From Echinococcus granulosus (taxonomy: Eukaryota > Platyhelminthes > Cestoda > Cyclophyllidea > Taeniidae), in contig NW_020170418.1 of NCBI RefSeq assembly GCF_000524195.1, positions 102,439-166,438 on the forward strand: a DNA stretch of 64,000 nt. Direction: 5' to 3'. The notes beneath the pieces were generated by a model. The model saw nothing but the letters and a program-made list of their open reading frames with translations, did not search any database and was not told the DNA's origin. Every line of letters begins with the position of its first letter. Position 1 is the first letter of the stretch. A program made the translations under genes and the position numbers. Positions 56,001 through 64,000 of this stretch are shown here, piece after piece.

Positions 56001-56412
56001 GTTACTGGAGTTGACATTGTCTAAATTTCCTGGCTACCACTATTACCTCTCGATTTTAGATCATTACAATGAATTTAATTCTCATCTGATTGCCCCTACT
56101 GGTTATGTTTGGAATACCTAATCGAAAGTCTACTCCGGCTTGGGATTGTGCACTTTCCGCCTATCTCACCATTTTCATAGCACAAAATAGCCAACTGCGA
56201 AAGGAGTGTCACGTCATTAGTACTTTTAAAAAGGCTACATTGATTGCCTATCACTTCAAAGTTGCGCCATTGTTAGTGCGAAATGGATGGAAAGCGAAAC
56301 TGAAACTTACCAGTTCCAAGAGCTTAATGTTTTCTTTTGAAGCGGTTGGAAAGGCAAAAGACGATTGCCATCCCATTTCCAGAAGGGCCTCTTTTATAAT
56401 TTCGCCCTCCAT
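43774..56412 (-). CDS. CCDC39: Coiled-coil domain-containing protein 39 (axonemal ruler), nearly complete
   Basis: Sixteen minus-strand exons are placed: 56412-56311, 55187-54921, 52647-52489, 51901-51680, 51063-50872, 50793-50690, 50070-49884, 49468-49364, 48831-48628, 48087-48010, 46905-46685, 46387-46315, 46102-45956, 45163-45047, 44896-44696 and 44040-43774. They give 881 residues; human CCDC39 has about 941, and some 40 residues after exon 4 are unresolved. The protein is coiled coil almost throughout. The N-terminus WQSSFAFPTASKENIKLLE parallels the human WEDGFAIPVANEENKLLE. MERRITRM, LMEETT, KSRYDVEASM, EEHEELQTRGDELD and LRALENT match human segments in the same order. With CCDC40 the family forms the 96-nm ruler on doublet microtubules that places inner dynein arms and the nexin-dynein regulatory complex. 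In a flatworm, flame cells and sperm are the likely sites (inferred). Confidence 0.9.
44696..44896 (-). CDS. CCDC39: CCDC39 exon 15
   Basis: 67 residues: FTVEISSLEEEIAQLEKMV to VKQPVDLDIE, strongly heptad-patterned. Donor GAG|GTAAAC. Reading through the donor reaches a stop at 44,636 after 19 more codons, an alternative C-terminus. Confidence 0.87.
45047..45163 (-). CDS. CCDC39: CCDC39 exon 14
   Basis: 39 residues, TIDQGLLKSRDILTEKLEKA to LRASVL. Acceptor ccattgtag|, donor CTA|GTAAGC. Confidence 0.85.
45956..46102 (-). CDS. CCDC39: CCDC39 exon 13
   Basis: 49 residues: SLEEHEELQTRGDELDKDV, then KRAEEELRALENTVLVMTSL. The human counterpart has EKEELQREGDCLD and AEKEIYALENTLQVLNS. Phase 0 both ends. 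Confidence 0.93.
46315..46387 (-). CDS. CCDC39: CCDC39 exon 12
   Basis: RYDVEASMISADGDIDKTQT to IIAR, matching human [20 protein letters not shown], one of the best-conserved non-helical spots of the family. Donor AGG|GTAAGA. Confidence 0.92.
46685..46905 (-). CDS. CCDC39: CCDC39 exon 11
   Basis: LRRAGERHRLMEETTLNGEM to CRLEQLKS, GC-rich compared with its neighbours. It parallels human EKRKQQLYTAMEERTEEI to EKLKNRYE. Acceptor ccttgacag|, donor AG|GTGGGT in phase 2. Confidence 0.92.
46906..48009 (-). other. CCDC39 intron between exons 10 and 11 (1.1 kb)
   Basis: Phase 0, AT-rich. Reading frame continues for about 60 codons into its start by chance or as an alternative end. I see no other exon in it. 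Confidence 0.75.
48010..48087 (-). CDS. CCDC39: CCDC39 exon 10
   Basis: 26 residues, NEKRVLGLQSDKVREYLRRG to MDG. The frame stays open well past the donor GGG|GTAAAG, but ending here gives the residue spacing expected from the human protein (19 against 20 residues before MEE). Confidence 0.75.
48628..48831 (-). CDS. CCDC39: CCDC39 exon 9
   Basis: 68 residues. MERRITRMESNAVCDEEGIA and LERRIHHMQEQ match the human run VERRMSRL...INSEEKQALEAKIVEL closely in spacing. Acceptor ggtatag|, donor AAG|GTATGT. Confidence 0.92.
49364..49468 (-). CDS. CCDC39: CCDC39 exon 8
   Basis: 35 residues, EKQTAENDNKTVEALINGS to LQSSEA. Acceptor ggttgttttgtag|, donor GCG|GTAGGC, phase 0. Confidence 0.83.
49884..50070 (-). 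CDS. CCDC39: CCDC39 exon 7
   Basis: Starts LHTTEGAVVITLRKLENLKS, ends RFIISE|GTAGGC. Its phase 2 entry fits exon 6. Acceptor gcgtcttttag|. Confidence 0.87.
50690..50793 (-). CDS. CCDC39: CCDC39 exon 6
   Basis: LFTLKKLVSKVGKELQQIRA to KKLSEK, with a phase 2 exit (AA|GTATGT). Acceptor cttttcttttag|. Confidence 0.85.
50872..51063 (-). CDS. CCDC39: CCDC39 exon 5 (of those placed)
   Basis: 64 residues beginning DYDGLLSDINERQTKMHALQ and ending TENE. Acceptor cgcccttag|, donor GAG|GTGAGC, phase 0 both ends. Weakly conserved coiled coil. Confidence 0.82.
51263..51378 (-). other. CCDC39: Probable CCDC39 exon with unresolved junctions
   Basis: An open block reads SGLDITKMEKWIDERRAET then DCHLDCAISGN, resembling the human stretch ARIKQE...FLESEIGNN expected just here. 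It follows a good acceptor (tgtgattcag). Entered there it needs phase 2, while exon 4 ends in phase 0, and its donor candidates leave in phase 1 while exon 5 starts in phase 0. A second short coiled-coil-like block (51,133-51,188, QLKNTCKALKEERRDEPIK) has the same problem. An assembly indel, an unusual splice or a missing micro-exon could explain it. Confidence 0.4.
51680..51901 (-). CDS. CCDC39: CCDC39 exon 4
   Basis: 74 residues from LLTSEESKLNAKR to DADFTKLGN. RQEMLQLWEKTVKQLSDRDAD matches human RQELIKQWENTIEQMQKRDGD. Acceptor aaaaatag|, donor AAT|GTGAGC. Confidence 0.92.
52489..52647 (-). CDS. CCDC39: CCDC39 exon 3
   Basis: 53 residues (DEIFLKSNELTSIKAELDC, then DQKRVEQFMTD onward). Acceptor cacttttag|, donor CAG|GTAGAG. 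Aligns without gaps to the human stretch before LEAWLEESAHKD. Confidence 0.9.
52648..54920 (-). other. CCDC39 intron 2 (2.3 kb)
   Basis: Phase 0. The flanking exons align with human CCDC39 without a gap, so no CCDC39 exon is missing. A GC-rich island at 52,880-53,110 has open frames on both strands (minus frame CRKDGSLTSVWRTDEACLRS) that I cannot assign. Confidence 0.8.
54921..55187 (-). CDS. CCDC39: CCDC39 exon 2
   Basis: Residues 35-123, phase 0 both ends (gctaatctag| and GAG|GTATCT). EHFIKMAEQENWRTA parallels EHFKAIAQRELGRV of the human protein. Heptad-rich. Confidence 0.9.
55188..56310 (-). other. CCDC39 intron 1 (1.1 kb)
   Basis: Phase 0. Spacing between the two exons matches the human protein to within one residue, so no exon is hidden here. 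Confidence 0.85.
56311..56412 (-). CDS. CCDC39: CCDC39 exon 1
   Basis: Residues 1-34. The ATG at 56,412 is chosen because MEGEIIKEALLEMGW puts the conserved W at residue 15, close to its place in vertebrates. Upstream in-frame sequence is open but has no family likeness. Donor CTG|GTAAGT. Confidence 0.85.
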
Positions 56413-59400
56413 TCTGTAGACCTTTGACGTGAGTTTGTGCCTCTTGTGAAAGAATTCTTGACACGCACAGGCATGCGGCAAAATCGCAAGTGTAGTTTTA
56501 AATAAATTGATTTCTCAAGGCCTTCAAACAGCTGTTTACAGATAATGTTAAAAGATTCTGCCTCCTCTGCTTCGCCTTTTTTTTCCCGACAAACACTTAA
56601 GCATCCTCACTTTATTCGCGGTCAAACAATTGAACAGGCATTGCCTTTTTTCTCATCTGTAGATAAGCACATAGCAAAGGATTCCTTTTTTCCTTTTTTG
56701 AGGATTCAAAAATCCTCCGGATAACATCGGTTTTGAGGTTTGATTAACGGAATAATTCTGTCGTCTGCCAAAAAATCCTTAGTTTATGCAGCCGGCCACA
56801 TTAACGATTCCCACCTGCCTTCATTCCTCAGCAAAAAAACAGGAAATACGTGATTCGTAAGCAAGGTGCCAAACGAACTCCCATACTTCTATGTTGAACG
56901 GATCCTATTCATTCTATGACTCTTACGATTAGACATTCACAACTGTGAAGTTATAAGCATTCTGTTATTTAATACGAATTTCAAATAATTAGTTGGACGT
57001 CTTTGGTTTAATCTCTGTGGAAGCGTATTTCTCAAAATTATTTACTTTACCCCACGTTTGACTCAGATGTATAATTCTGAATTTTGCAAAAAGAGGCTAT
57101 TTCCCATTTACCAGCTCAGATGGAATATTAAACAGGCCTTTGACGGATTAAACGTGGCAATTTCTCAAATGCACGAAAAATATGTTTCTTATCCAGCTGT
57201 TGGTTTAATAGTCAAATAGTGTGCCTTTACAGTTGTTACTTAAAAGAGAATCGGGCATTATCCACCTAAAGCCCTTCTTCACTGTTAAACAAACACGAAT
57301 AGCCCAATTTGCGCGGCGATGAAATTCAGAATTCCATAATCCTTACTCAAGCACATGTCGGAGTTGAGTCAACAGAAAAACTTCCGTTCATGTAAATGCA
57401 GAGCGCATAACCGGGACACTTTCATAATTTTGAGTTCCTTTTATAATACTCACTGATATAACTTAATTTATGGAATTTTGTGATTCTTTGCCTCTTTACC
57501 TAATGAGTTGATTTATTCAGATCAGGCTTCTCAACTTATAAATAAAACTTAACACATTTTGTAACTAGAGTTTCATTAAAACATTTGATCCATCTTGTGC
57601 ATTTGTCGAATTAAGAACAAGAAGACTGTTACAATTCCTCTCCGTCTATAGTTGTCCCCCTTGACCACACATTGAGCATTCTTACTTTACATCAGGTAAT
57701 ATAAATATCTGGTCCCGAAAATCCTAGGGGGAACTTGTCGCATCCTTTTAAGCTGATGATTTTTTGTGATTATTTTACATCAATTTCAACTTCATTGTAC
57801 TGCCCTCTGGTATTACAGCTGTCAATTTCGACTTGCTGGTAGACATCGGTATAATGTGAAGTGCAGTAATCTATTCTGAAGAGTACACTTTTGTCAGAAT
57901 TAGAACACTTACGAGGTGTAAATGACTAGAGAGCCGCCTCCACAAATGATAAGCAAAATATAGAACTGTAGATTTGAAAGAAATATTTTGGCCTATGGGG
58001 GCAGAACACAGTGCAATCGCGGGGAATCTTGAATAGCATATCTAAAAATGCTGGGATGTTTTGCGTGACAACTAATTTAAAAACCTCGGTATGCCCAAAG
58101 CATAATGCTATTGCAATAAGAGCTTCTTCAAGGGCTCGATTGTGTTAAAAATTTGCCTCGGGGCATGATGCTGGAAATTTCTTGCACCCGAACACGCGGT
58201 CACGTTTATTCCTAATCTAAGGGTCATTAATAGCATTCTCTCCTCCAAATGCGTAGTTATCGGCAACGATGAACTCGTAGTCAATAAAAGATATCGCATT
58301 TTTATGATGAATGATGCTTCACATGATCACGAGCTGAACGTTAAAATGTTTAATTTATTGGTGACCACAATTACTAGACTAGTGAAAATGGAAAGTTCTT
58401 TTTTCACTTAATGAGACTTATACTTAAAATCTCGATCAAGAAGGATACTTGAATAAATGTATTGGGAGACAGAAATTCCACGAATAAAAGGTAGAAAGAG
58501 GTTCCCCACGGTCAGAAATCAGATTTTTGTGGGGTAATTAGCGCGAATTGTAATTGGCAATTGTCCAATGAGGTCAACAAATGAAACAGCGCCTATTTAC
58601 CACTTTGATAAAGAGTTGAAAAGCACACCAGCCAAATCAGACAGATCAGCGTGTCCGAGGAATGAGGCATCCGGAGGCCTTTCAAACTGTCAGCTTGCAG
58701 CAATAATTTACCAATAATGAAGGAAATTTGTTAAAATGCAAGAAAATATCAGGTCGCGTTCAGGCTCTGTAATTTAAGCTTGATAAACCTTTTAAAGCGA
58801 GTTTTCGTAGAAACGAGACCTAGTAGCGCTTGTGACAACCAAAGGTGCAATGTGGGAAACATGCAATCTAACCACCTTCACACTTATTTCCTAGCGCTTT
58901 TAAATGCCTTTTAATCAAACGTGCATCAGATTCCCTCAGTTTCTATTAAAAGTTTTGTTTTTTTTGTGGCCGCTGATTTGGATGGTAAGCGTCATGCTGT
59001 CTTGGAAATGGTTGTTCATAAAAGGCAGGTGGGTCGTCACATAACTGTAAATTTACCGCGCATGAACGATACCGATGAAGCAGGCAGGCAAGCAGGCATG
59101 CAGGCACTTAAATCGCCAGTTGTGTGAAAACTGTGCCATCTTGAAGTGGTACTGCGCTCATCTTTACAACAGCCGCGATAAGTACCGCGAATGTGGTTGA
59201 AAGACGCCATCATAATTGCTAGTCACACGCAGCTCGATAGATCGGGCTCTTGCTGATTGGTCCTGTGGTCGCAGTCTATATGCCACTAAAATCAAACTGT
59301 GACTGGTATCCACATCAGCAATAGTGAAGAAAATGATTATCGCGTTGACATCACATAAAGGATCAGTTGAAAAAAGCATTAAAATTGCTGTGAATTAAAA

Positions 59401-60334
59401 TATGGCAAGAGGAGCCACGGGAACTACATCGATGAGATCCACTGCCTACACTGACTCATGACGATGACTTGAGCTTCAACATTATTTGATGAAAATGGCA
59501 ACTTATCATAAAGTTACAACAAGTTCGCAATTACTTTTGCCGCCTTTGCGTGCTGGTTTAAACACTTCGACATTCCGCAAATATACTGTATTTCTGCGTT
59601 GTTCAATACCAAATGCATTGGTGGACAGTGGCCGCAGCTTCAACATAAACCAAAACTAAAAAGAACGGCTTGATAGTAAGTAAGGAGAAAGGGAGGCGTG
59701 CCATGGGCCGAGGGACGATAATAGGGGGGAGCACCGCGGGGAAGCCCCAAAGCGTCCGACATGCAGTAGCCAAGGGGGACACGAGGTCGAGAGGCAGGGC
59801 CAAAATCAAGTCACAGGGGGAGGAGTAGACGAGGCAGACATGCGCTGTTGCTGCAGCCGCCGATGCGGCTGAAACAGTGGAGGCAGACGGAGCTAAGGCA
59901 TTCCAACCCATTCAGCGTAGAAAGGAATAAGAAATTTGTTCAGGCAGAGGATACAACTCCTCTTTCTACTTGTGTTTTGCAAATACACAATGGTGCCGTG
60001 AGTGTGTTGGTATTCTAGCAGTGAGATTTAAAGAGATCGTTCTTGGCGTCTGTGGGATGGGTGGGGAGGGAGGTAAATGCAGGGCGAGTCAAGTCAAAGG
60101 TGGGAGCACGAGAGAGAGGAAGGCTCACCAACTCGTCTATCCGCCCACACCTGGTCGTGCCCACGAAAGCCCAAACAACCAAAATGGTGAACGGATGTGA
60201 GTGGATAGGCGAAGGGGTGAGAGAGATGTGGCGAAAAGAGGGACGAATCGGGGATAGGAGTCGTGGTGATGGTGACGGTGACGATGTTTTTGACAATAGC
60301 AGCCAGGTATGTGCACGTCTGTTGTAGTGGTAGG
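56413..60334. other. Region between CCDC39 start and coronin stop
   Basis: Both flanking genes are on the minus strand, so it should hold the coronin 3' UTR (right part) and the CCDC39 promoter (left part). The part 59,690-60,300 is purine-rich on + and GC-rich compared with the AT-rich rest. I see no exon that joins either gene and no other gene. Confidence 0.65.
59081..59106. repeat. Imperfect (CAGG)n simple repeat
   Basis: caggcaggcaagcaggcatg followed by caggca: a short tetranucleotide array with two interruptions. Confidence 0.85.
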
Positions 60335-60466
60335 CTACTGGCCTCCCTTCAACTGTTCCTCTAGATGCTTTATTCGCCTCTCGTGACCCTTGATGATAAT
60401 CTTCATCTTCCGCATGTCGTCCAACAACTGTCGCACCTCTTCGAGATTTATTCCACCGAAGTCACT
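60335..60466 (-). CDS. CORO: Coronin last exon: coiled-coil trimerisation segment
   Basis: 43 residues, SDFGGINLEEVRQLLDD to KHLEEQLKGGQ, then TAG. Acceptor gtattgtag|. The heptads and closing R-I-K-H-L-E fit a short parallel trimer. Confidence 0.82.
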   Translation of the reverse strand, partial: SDFGGINLEEVRQLLDDMRKMKIIIKGHERRIKHLEEQLKGGQ

Positions 60467-61631
60467 CTACAATACGAAAAAGCTAATTGGTTTCTCTCTA
60501 ACCCACCTAACATCAATTTGAACTGAGTAATGAATCGTATGAAGATTAATGATTCGACTCCAAATGGTCACTTTCTGAACATGCATTTTCAGCAATGGCA
60601 CCTCAACGAAAAAGAATTTCAACACGTTTTACAGAGCATGAAGGAGGAGAGAATAACTTCGTGAAAGAACCCCCATTAATCAGCTGGTCATTAGTAGCCT
60701 GTCAACTCGTCTCAGTGAGAGCCGGAAATGAATTCGTTATCATTTGGATAAAAAAAAACAAAGCAGAAAAGAGCCGAAACTTTGCCACATCTGATTGTAA
60801 CATTTCTCAACGCCTACCGAGTATGGATCTGTGGTATGAAAAGACACTTAAGAAGAGTAAGGGTATTAATTGAAATGAAAGCAAGCGCGTCAGGTGGCAG
60901 GGTGTAGCAATGCCGAAATGACCGTGCGAAAAGGGGGGAATTCCGGAGACAGAAGGCACAGTCAGCTGTGCTGTGTGACACATCCTTTGTCACTGTCCAT
61001 GCGGCACACGAAAAGCACAAAGACAACAGCGATTCATCGACAGCTATCACACACACGTAGGGGAGTCTACCGAAGTGACGTTGTATGCGCACGTTTCAGC
61101 GCCCAAGGCAGCAGTGTCAATAAAAAACGGGCGAGTGAAGCGCGCAACAACCAGTTTAGAGATGAAGTTAGTCACGCAAACCGGTGTGACTGAGCCGCGC
61201 GGGTCATTGTGCTACTTCACTTAACTCAATTTCAGAGATGCCAGTTTTTAAGTAGTGTGCGCGCGTGACTATTGTGTAAAATAATTGAATAAACTTCTTG
61301 CCACGCCACAGGAAGCAGACCCATGCCAAGGCATATGTGCTGTCCCTGTCTGTGCGGAGAAACAGAGACTTGCCTGTTTGACAGTATGTGAGGGGGAAGA
61401 CGATGGACTCACCGATTTGGCGATCTCGCCGCTAGCGGAGACAGCATTGGAACTGGTATGGGAGGGTCGAACGGAGTCGGTGGCTGCGGAAGTGGTGTTG
61501 CTGTGGGGCGTCTGGTGCTGGTGGTGGGCACCGCTCAACTTTGACTCAGTCAGTTTCAATCGCGTTGACGGCAGCTTGCCGTTCTTCTTGCCGTCCGTTT
61601 CACCACTCACAAAACCGTCCTTCAACGATAT
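60335..61631 (-). CDS. CORO: Coronin, last two exons (5' part outside the window)
   Basis: Exons 61631-61413 and 60466-60335 join in phase 0 and code for the C-terminal 116 residues before the stop. The first starts ISLKDGF, resembling the ISLKDGY/ISLKEGY that follows the propeller domain in short coronins, and continues as a Ser/Thr/His-rich unique region. The second carries a coiled coil (INLEEVRQLLDDMRKMK...) ending in RRIKHLEEQL, which fits the coronin trimerisation pattern R-I-x-x-L-E. Coronins bind F-actin and the Arp2/3 complex and regulate actin turnover. The WD-repeat propeller must be encoded beyond 64,000. A different Ser-rich coiled-coil protein is possible but the paired motifs make it less likely. 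Confidence 0.78.
60467..61412 (-). other. Coronin last intron (946 nt)
   Basis: A phase 0 GT-AG intron. I see nothing else in it. Confidence 0.8.
61413..61631 (-). CDS. CORO: Coronin penultimate exon: unique region
   Basis: 73 residues, ISLKDGFVSGETDGKKNGK to ASGEIAKS. Acceptor tgcgtgtgtag|, donor TCG|GTGAGT. Frame remains open past the donor for 44 codons. Confidence 0.8.
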
Positions 61632-64000
61632 CTACACACGCAAAGAATATCAACAAGTTGATGGGAAGAATAAGAATTTCAAAACAGAGGCGCTCCATCG
61701 TCAAGTTTCGTGTCCCCATGATTAATTAGCCTATAAGGTGTAGCTAGGCATTACGAACCAACCACATCCAACTTTGGGTTGCATCGTTTTTAGTACAACA
61801 GAGAAAAAATAGTCAGAACCTGATATGAAAAAACCAATCGTTTGGTACTAAGGAGTAAATAGATTTGGCAAAATGCAAAATTACTCCACAAAAACAATAT
61901 GCGCAAAATATAATAAGATATGGGACACTGAGACGAGCAGGCTTTCTGCGATGCTTTTTGAAGAATGATCCAAATAAAAAGGGGATAGGTGGAGGCCTGA
62001 TGCATATTCTAGGGTTTGAATGCTACGGTTTAACAAGTTTGCTATCTGTGTCACATGCATGCAACATCATGAGTTTTGTACCCAAACAAAAACAAAAATA
62101 AATGTATAGATTTCCCCCTGGGACTGGTAGCAAACGCGCTAAAATGCGGGGCTGTATGGAAAATCAATGTGAAAGAAATGAATTTTCAAGGAAAAGTTCA
62201 CTAAACCTCGAGAGTACCGAGGACTGGATTAATCAATTCAAGTAAATCTGCTATGAATGCGCGTCAATTAACAAGCCAGTTCATAATCAAGTAAACTATA
62301 CTGACTTTTATGATGTCCATTTCAGTCAAAAATAAGTCAATGTGTCATTTTGTATACTTTAATTACACGCCTGGTTTCAAATGTGACCACGTTTCCTGCA
62401 ACGTCTTCCGTCTCATAAAATACAAAATGCATCCTCTCTTCATCCCAGTCACCAAGAGTAACACCTCAGCAACGGAAATCACATTTGCTGGCAACACTGA
62501 TTGGTGATGAAAACCAAAGTAGCATGGGTACGGCAGTGTGTTTGCTACAAACGTGTAACAACTCCGCACACTGTATGCGGCACCAGTCAAAACTGTTTAC
62601 CACGTAAAATATTCACACAGGCCTCTCGGAAAAAAAGTAGCTGAACAGTGTATCACCAAATAAGGCCACTATCAATGTAAAATCTTGAATGAGTAATCCA
62701 ATGGGTACAACTGACAGTACGGCATGGTAGGATAAGATACCATCGGTCACAGAGATACAGTATGATTTTCATGATCTGGACATAAGAGCCAATGGTTGGT
62801 AGAAACGAGTAAATGAAAAATAGGAATCCAAAAAGAAATCAGAAGAAAATAATAAATGCATGAAATCCGAAAACCACCTGAACAATCTCACCACTGTTCA
62901 GGCCAGTTTTTTGTATTGCCTGTGCATGGGTCATCAATGAACCACAGCTTATAAATACAAAACGGTTCGGCAAAAAAATTTGGTCTAATTCAAGCTGATT
63001 CTGTCATTTTCACGGAAATAATTTGGCATCGATGGGCTTGCAACACTGACAGCGAAGTAGATAATCCAGTAAAAAGCGTAAAAAGGAGCCTGCTAAGTTG
63101 TTCAATCAAAGCCTCACGAACAAAGATACTATGAACAGGCTCGCATCATTCCCAAAACCCGTATCACTTTGAATAACGACATTTCATTAATTTTTGGTCT
63201 TAAATACTTCGTATTTTAAAAAGGTAAGACAATGGGAAACATTTTATGAATCCTGTAAGCACAATAATAAATAAATAGGAACAACAGCATCTTGATAATA
63301 ACGGTAACGATATCGGTGGGAAGTTAAACACACCGAAACAACCATAATGGTTAGTTCATTTTTATAGCTTTTCTGTGTTTATCCTACGAATATCAGTTAA
63401 TAAATGTCAGGAGGTACTTAAGAAAACACAGTACAAATGCTAATAGTCCGAAGTAAAGGTGTTTTTGACAAGCTTCTAAACCCCAATGCACTTTACGGTT
63501 TCGGCATACAAAAGAAAGGCATTTGCTAAGCTAGGCAAGTCTGACATCCCACACAAATTCCATCTTGAAAACAAAGTGCAAATTACAATTTATAAAATAA
63601 ATTCGAACTCGAGCCTTTGCAACAGTCAATTTCACTATTAACTGACTGGATCTAGGAAGTTTGCTTACGGGATACACGAACCACTGTATTGAGCTTGAAT
63701 ACAGAACTCTAAAGTCTACGTTCGTAGTTTTTTGCTAATATTTCAGCCTTAAGATAGTATGACTTCTTGAGTATCGCCTGGAGTGCTACACACAACGAGT
63801 TCAAACACTTTAAAATGTAGTGCGGAGAATTCGTCAAAGGCGAGAAAAGCGCAGTGGATAGCCTTGACCCCTGAAGGGTGAAGTTTGCTTTGTTTAGAGG
63901 GCACCTACAGGTTCCGTATAGAACGAAACGATGACACTAGCGCAGGCATGGATGTACACGTGTGTGCGCGCAAAGGCCATCCCACAAATGCGGCCATATA
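61632..64000. other. Non-coding stretch to the right edge, probably coronin intron
   Basis: No coronin propeller exon is recognisable on the minus strand. Open frames near 62,310-62,590 occur on both strands and have no family features. The stretch is most likely a long intron of the coronin gene. Confidence 0.6.

Noticed and set aside
59603..60296. Ser/Pro and Ala-rich minus-strand frames of about 100 codons
   Set aside because: They fall after the coronin stop codon in compositionally biased DNA; biased base content explains their length.

Overview
The window is nuclear DNA of a multicellular animal. Genes are split into many short exons joined by GT-AG introns, coding islands sit in AT-rich non-coding DNA, and the standard genetic code gives clean reading frames. 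A flatworm, possibly a tapeworm or fluke, is my best inference. It rests on the 34-nt intron near the 5' end of the kinase gene, the invertebrate-type glutamate receptor and the general gene layout. No sequence seen here proves the phylum.

Layout. Positions 1-15,000 are AT-rich and hold no gene I can support, only old dispersed repeats and simple repeats. From 15,453 to 37,120 on + lies a complete seven-exon metabotropic glutamate receptor gene. All splice phases agree and give 1,187 residues: signal peptide, bilobed ligand-binding domain, nine-cysteine linker, seven-helix domain and a long cytoplasmic tail. Its introns reach 7.7 kb, and one carries an isolated coding-like block on the minus strand (26,701-26,911). 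From 40,244 to 42,879 on + is a complete eight-exon cyclin-dependent kinase 5 gene of 295 residues. Converging on it, on the minus strand from 56,412 down to 43,774, is a long coiled-coil gene that I identify as CCDC39, the axonemal 96-nm ruler protein. Sixteen exons are placed; one internal stretch is unresolved. Further right on the minus strand, 61,631 to 60,335, are the last two exons of a coronin gene whose body lies beyond the right edge.

How they relate. The four genes do not form one pathway. The receptor and CDK5 fit neuronal signalling, CCDC39 fits motile cilia (in flatworms flame cells and sperm), and coronin fits actin dynamics. CDK5 and CCDC39 are tail to tail with about 0.9 kb between their stop codons.

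I found no new multi-gene system. The points most worth checking are the CCDC39 junction between 51,064 and 51,679 where frames do not join, the orphan minus-strand exon in receptor intron 2, the 34-nt CDK5 intron, and the alternating purine-pyrimidine tracts with three CACGTG sites just upstream of the receptor start. Calls come from reading translations by eye and recalling family members; no database search was run.
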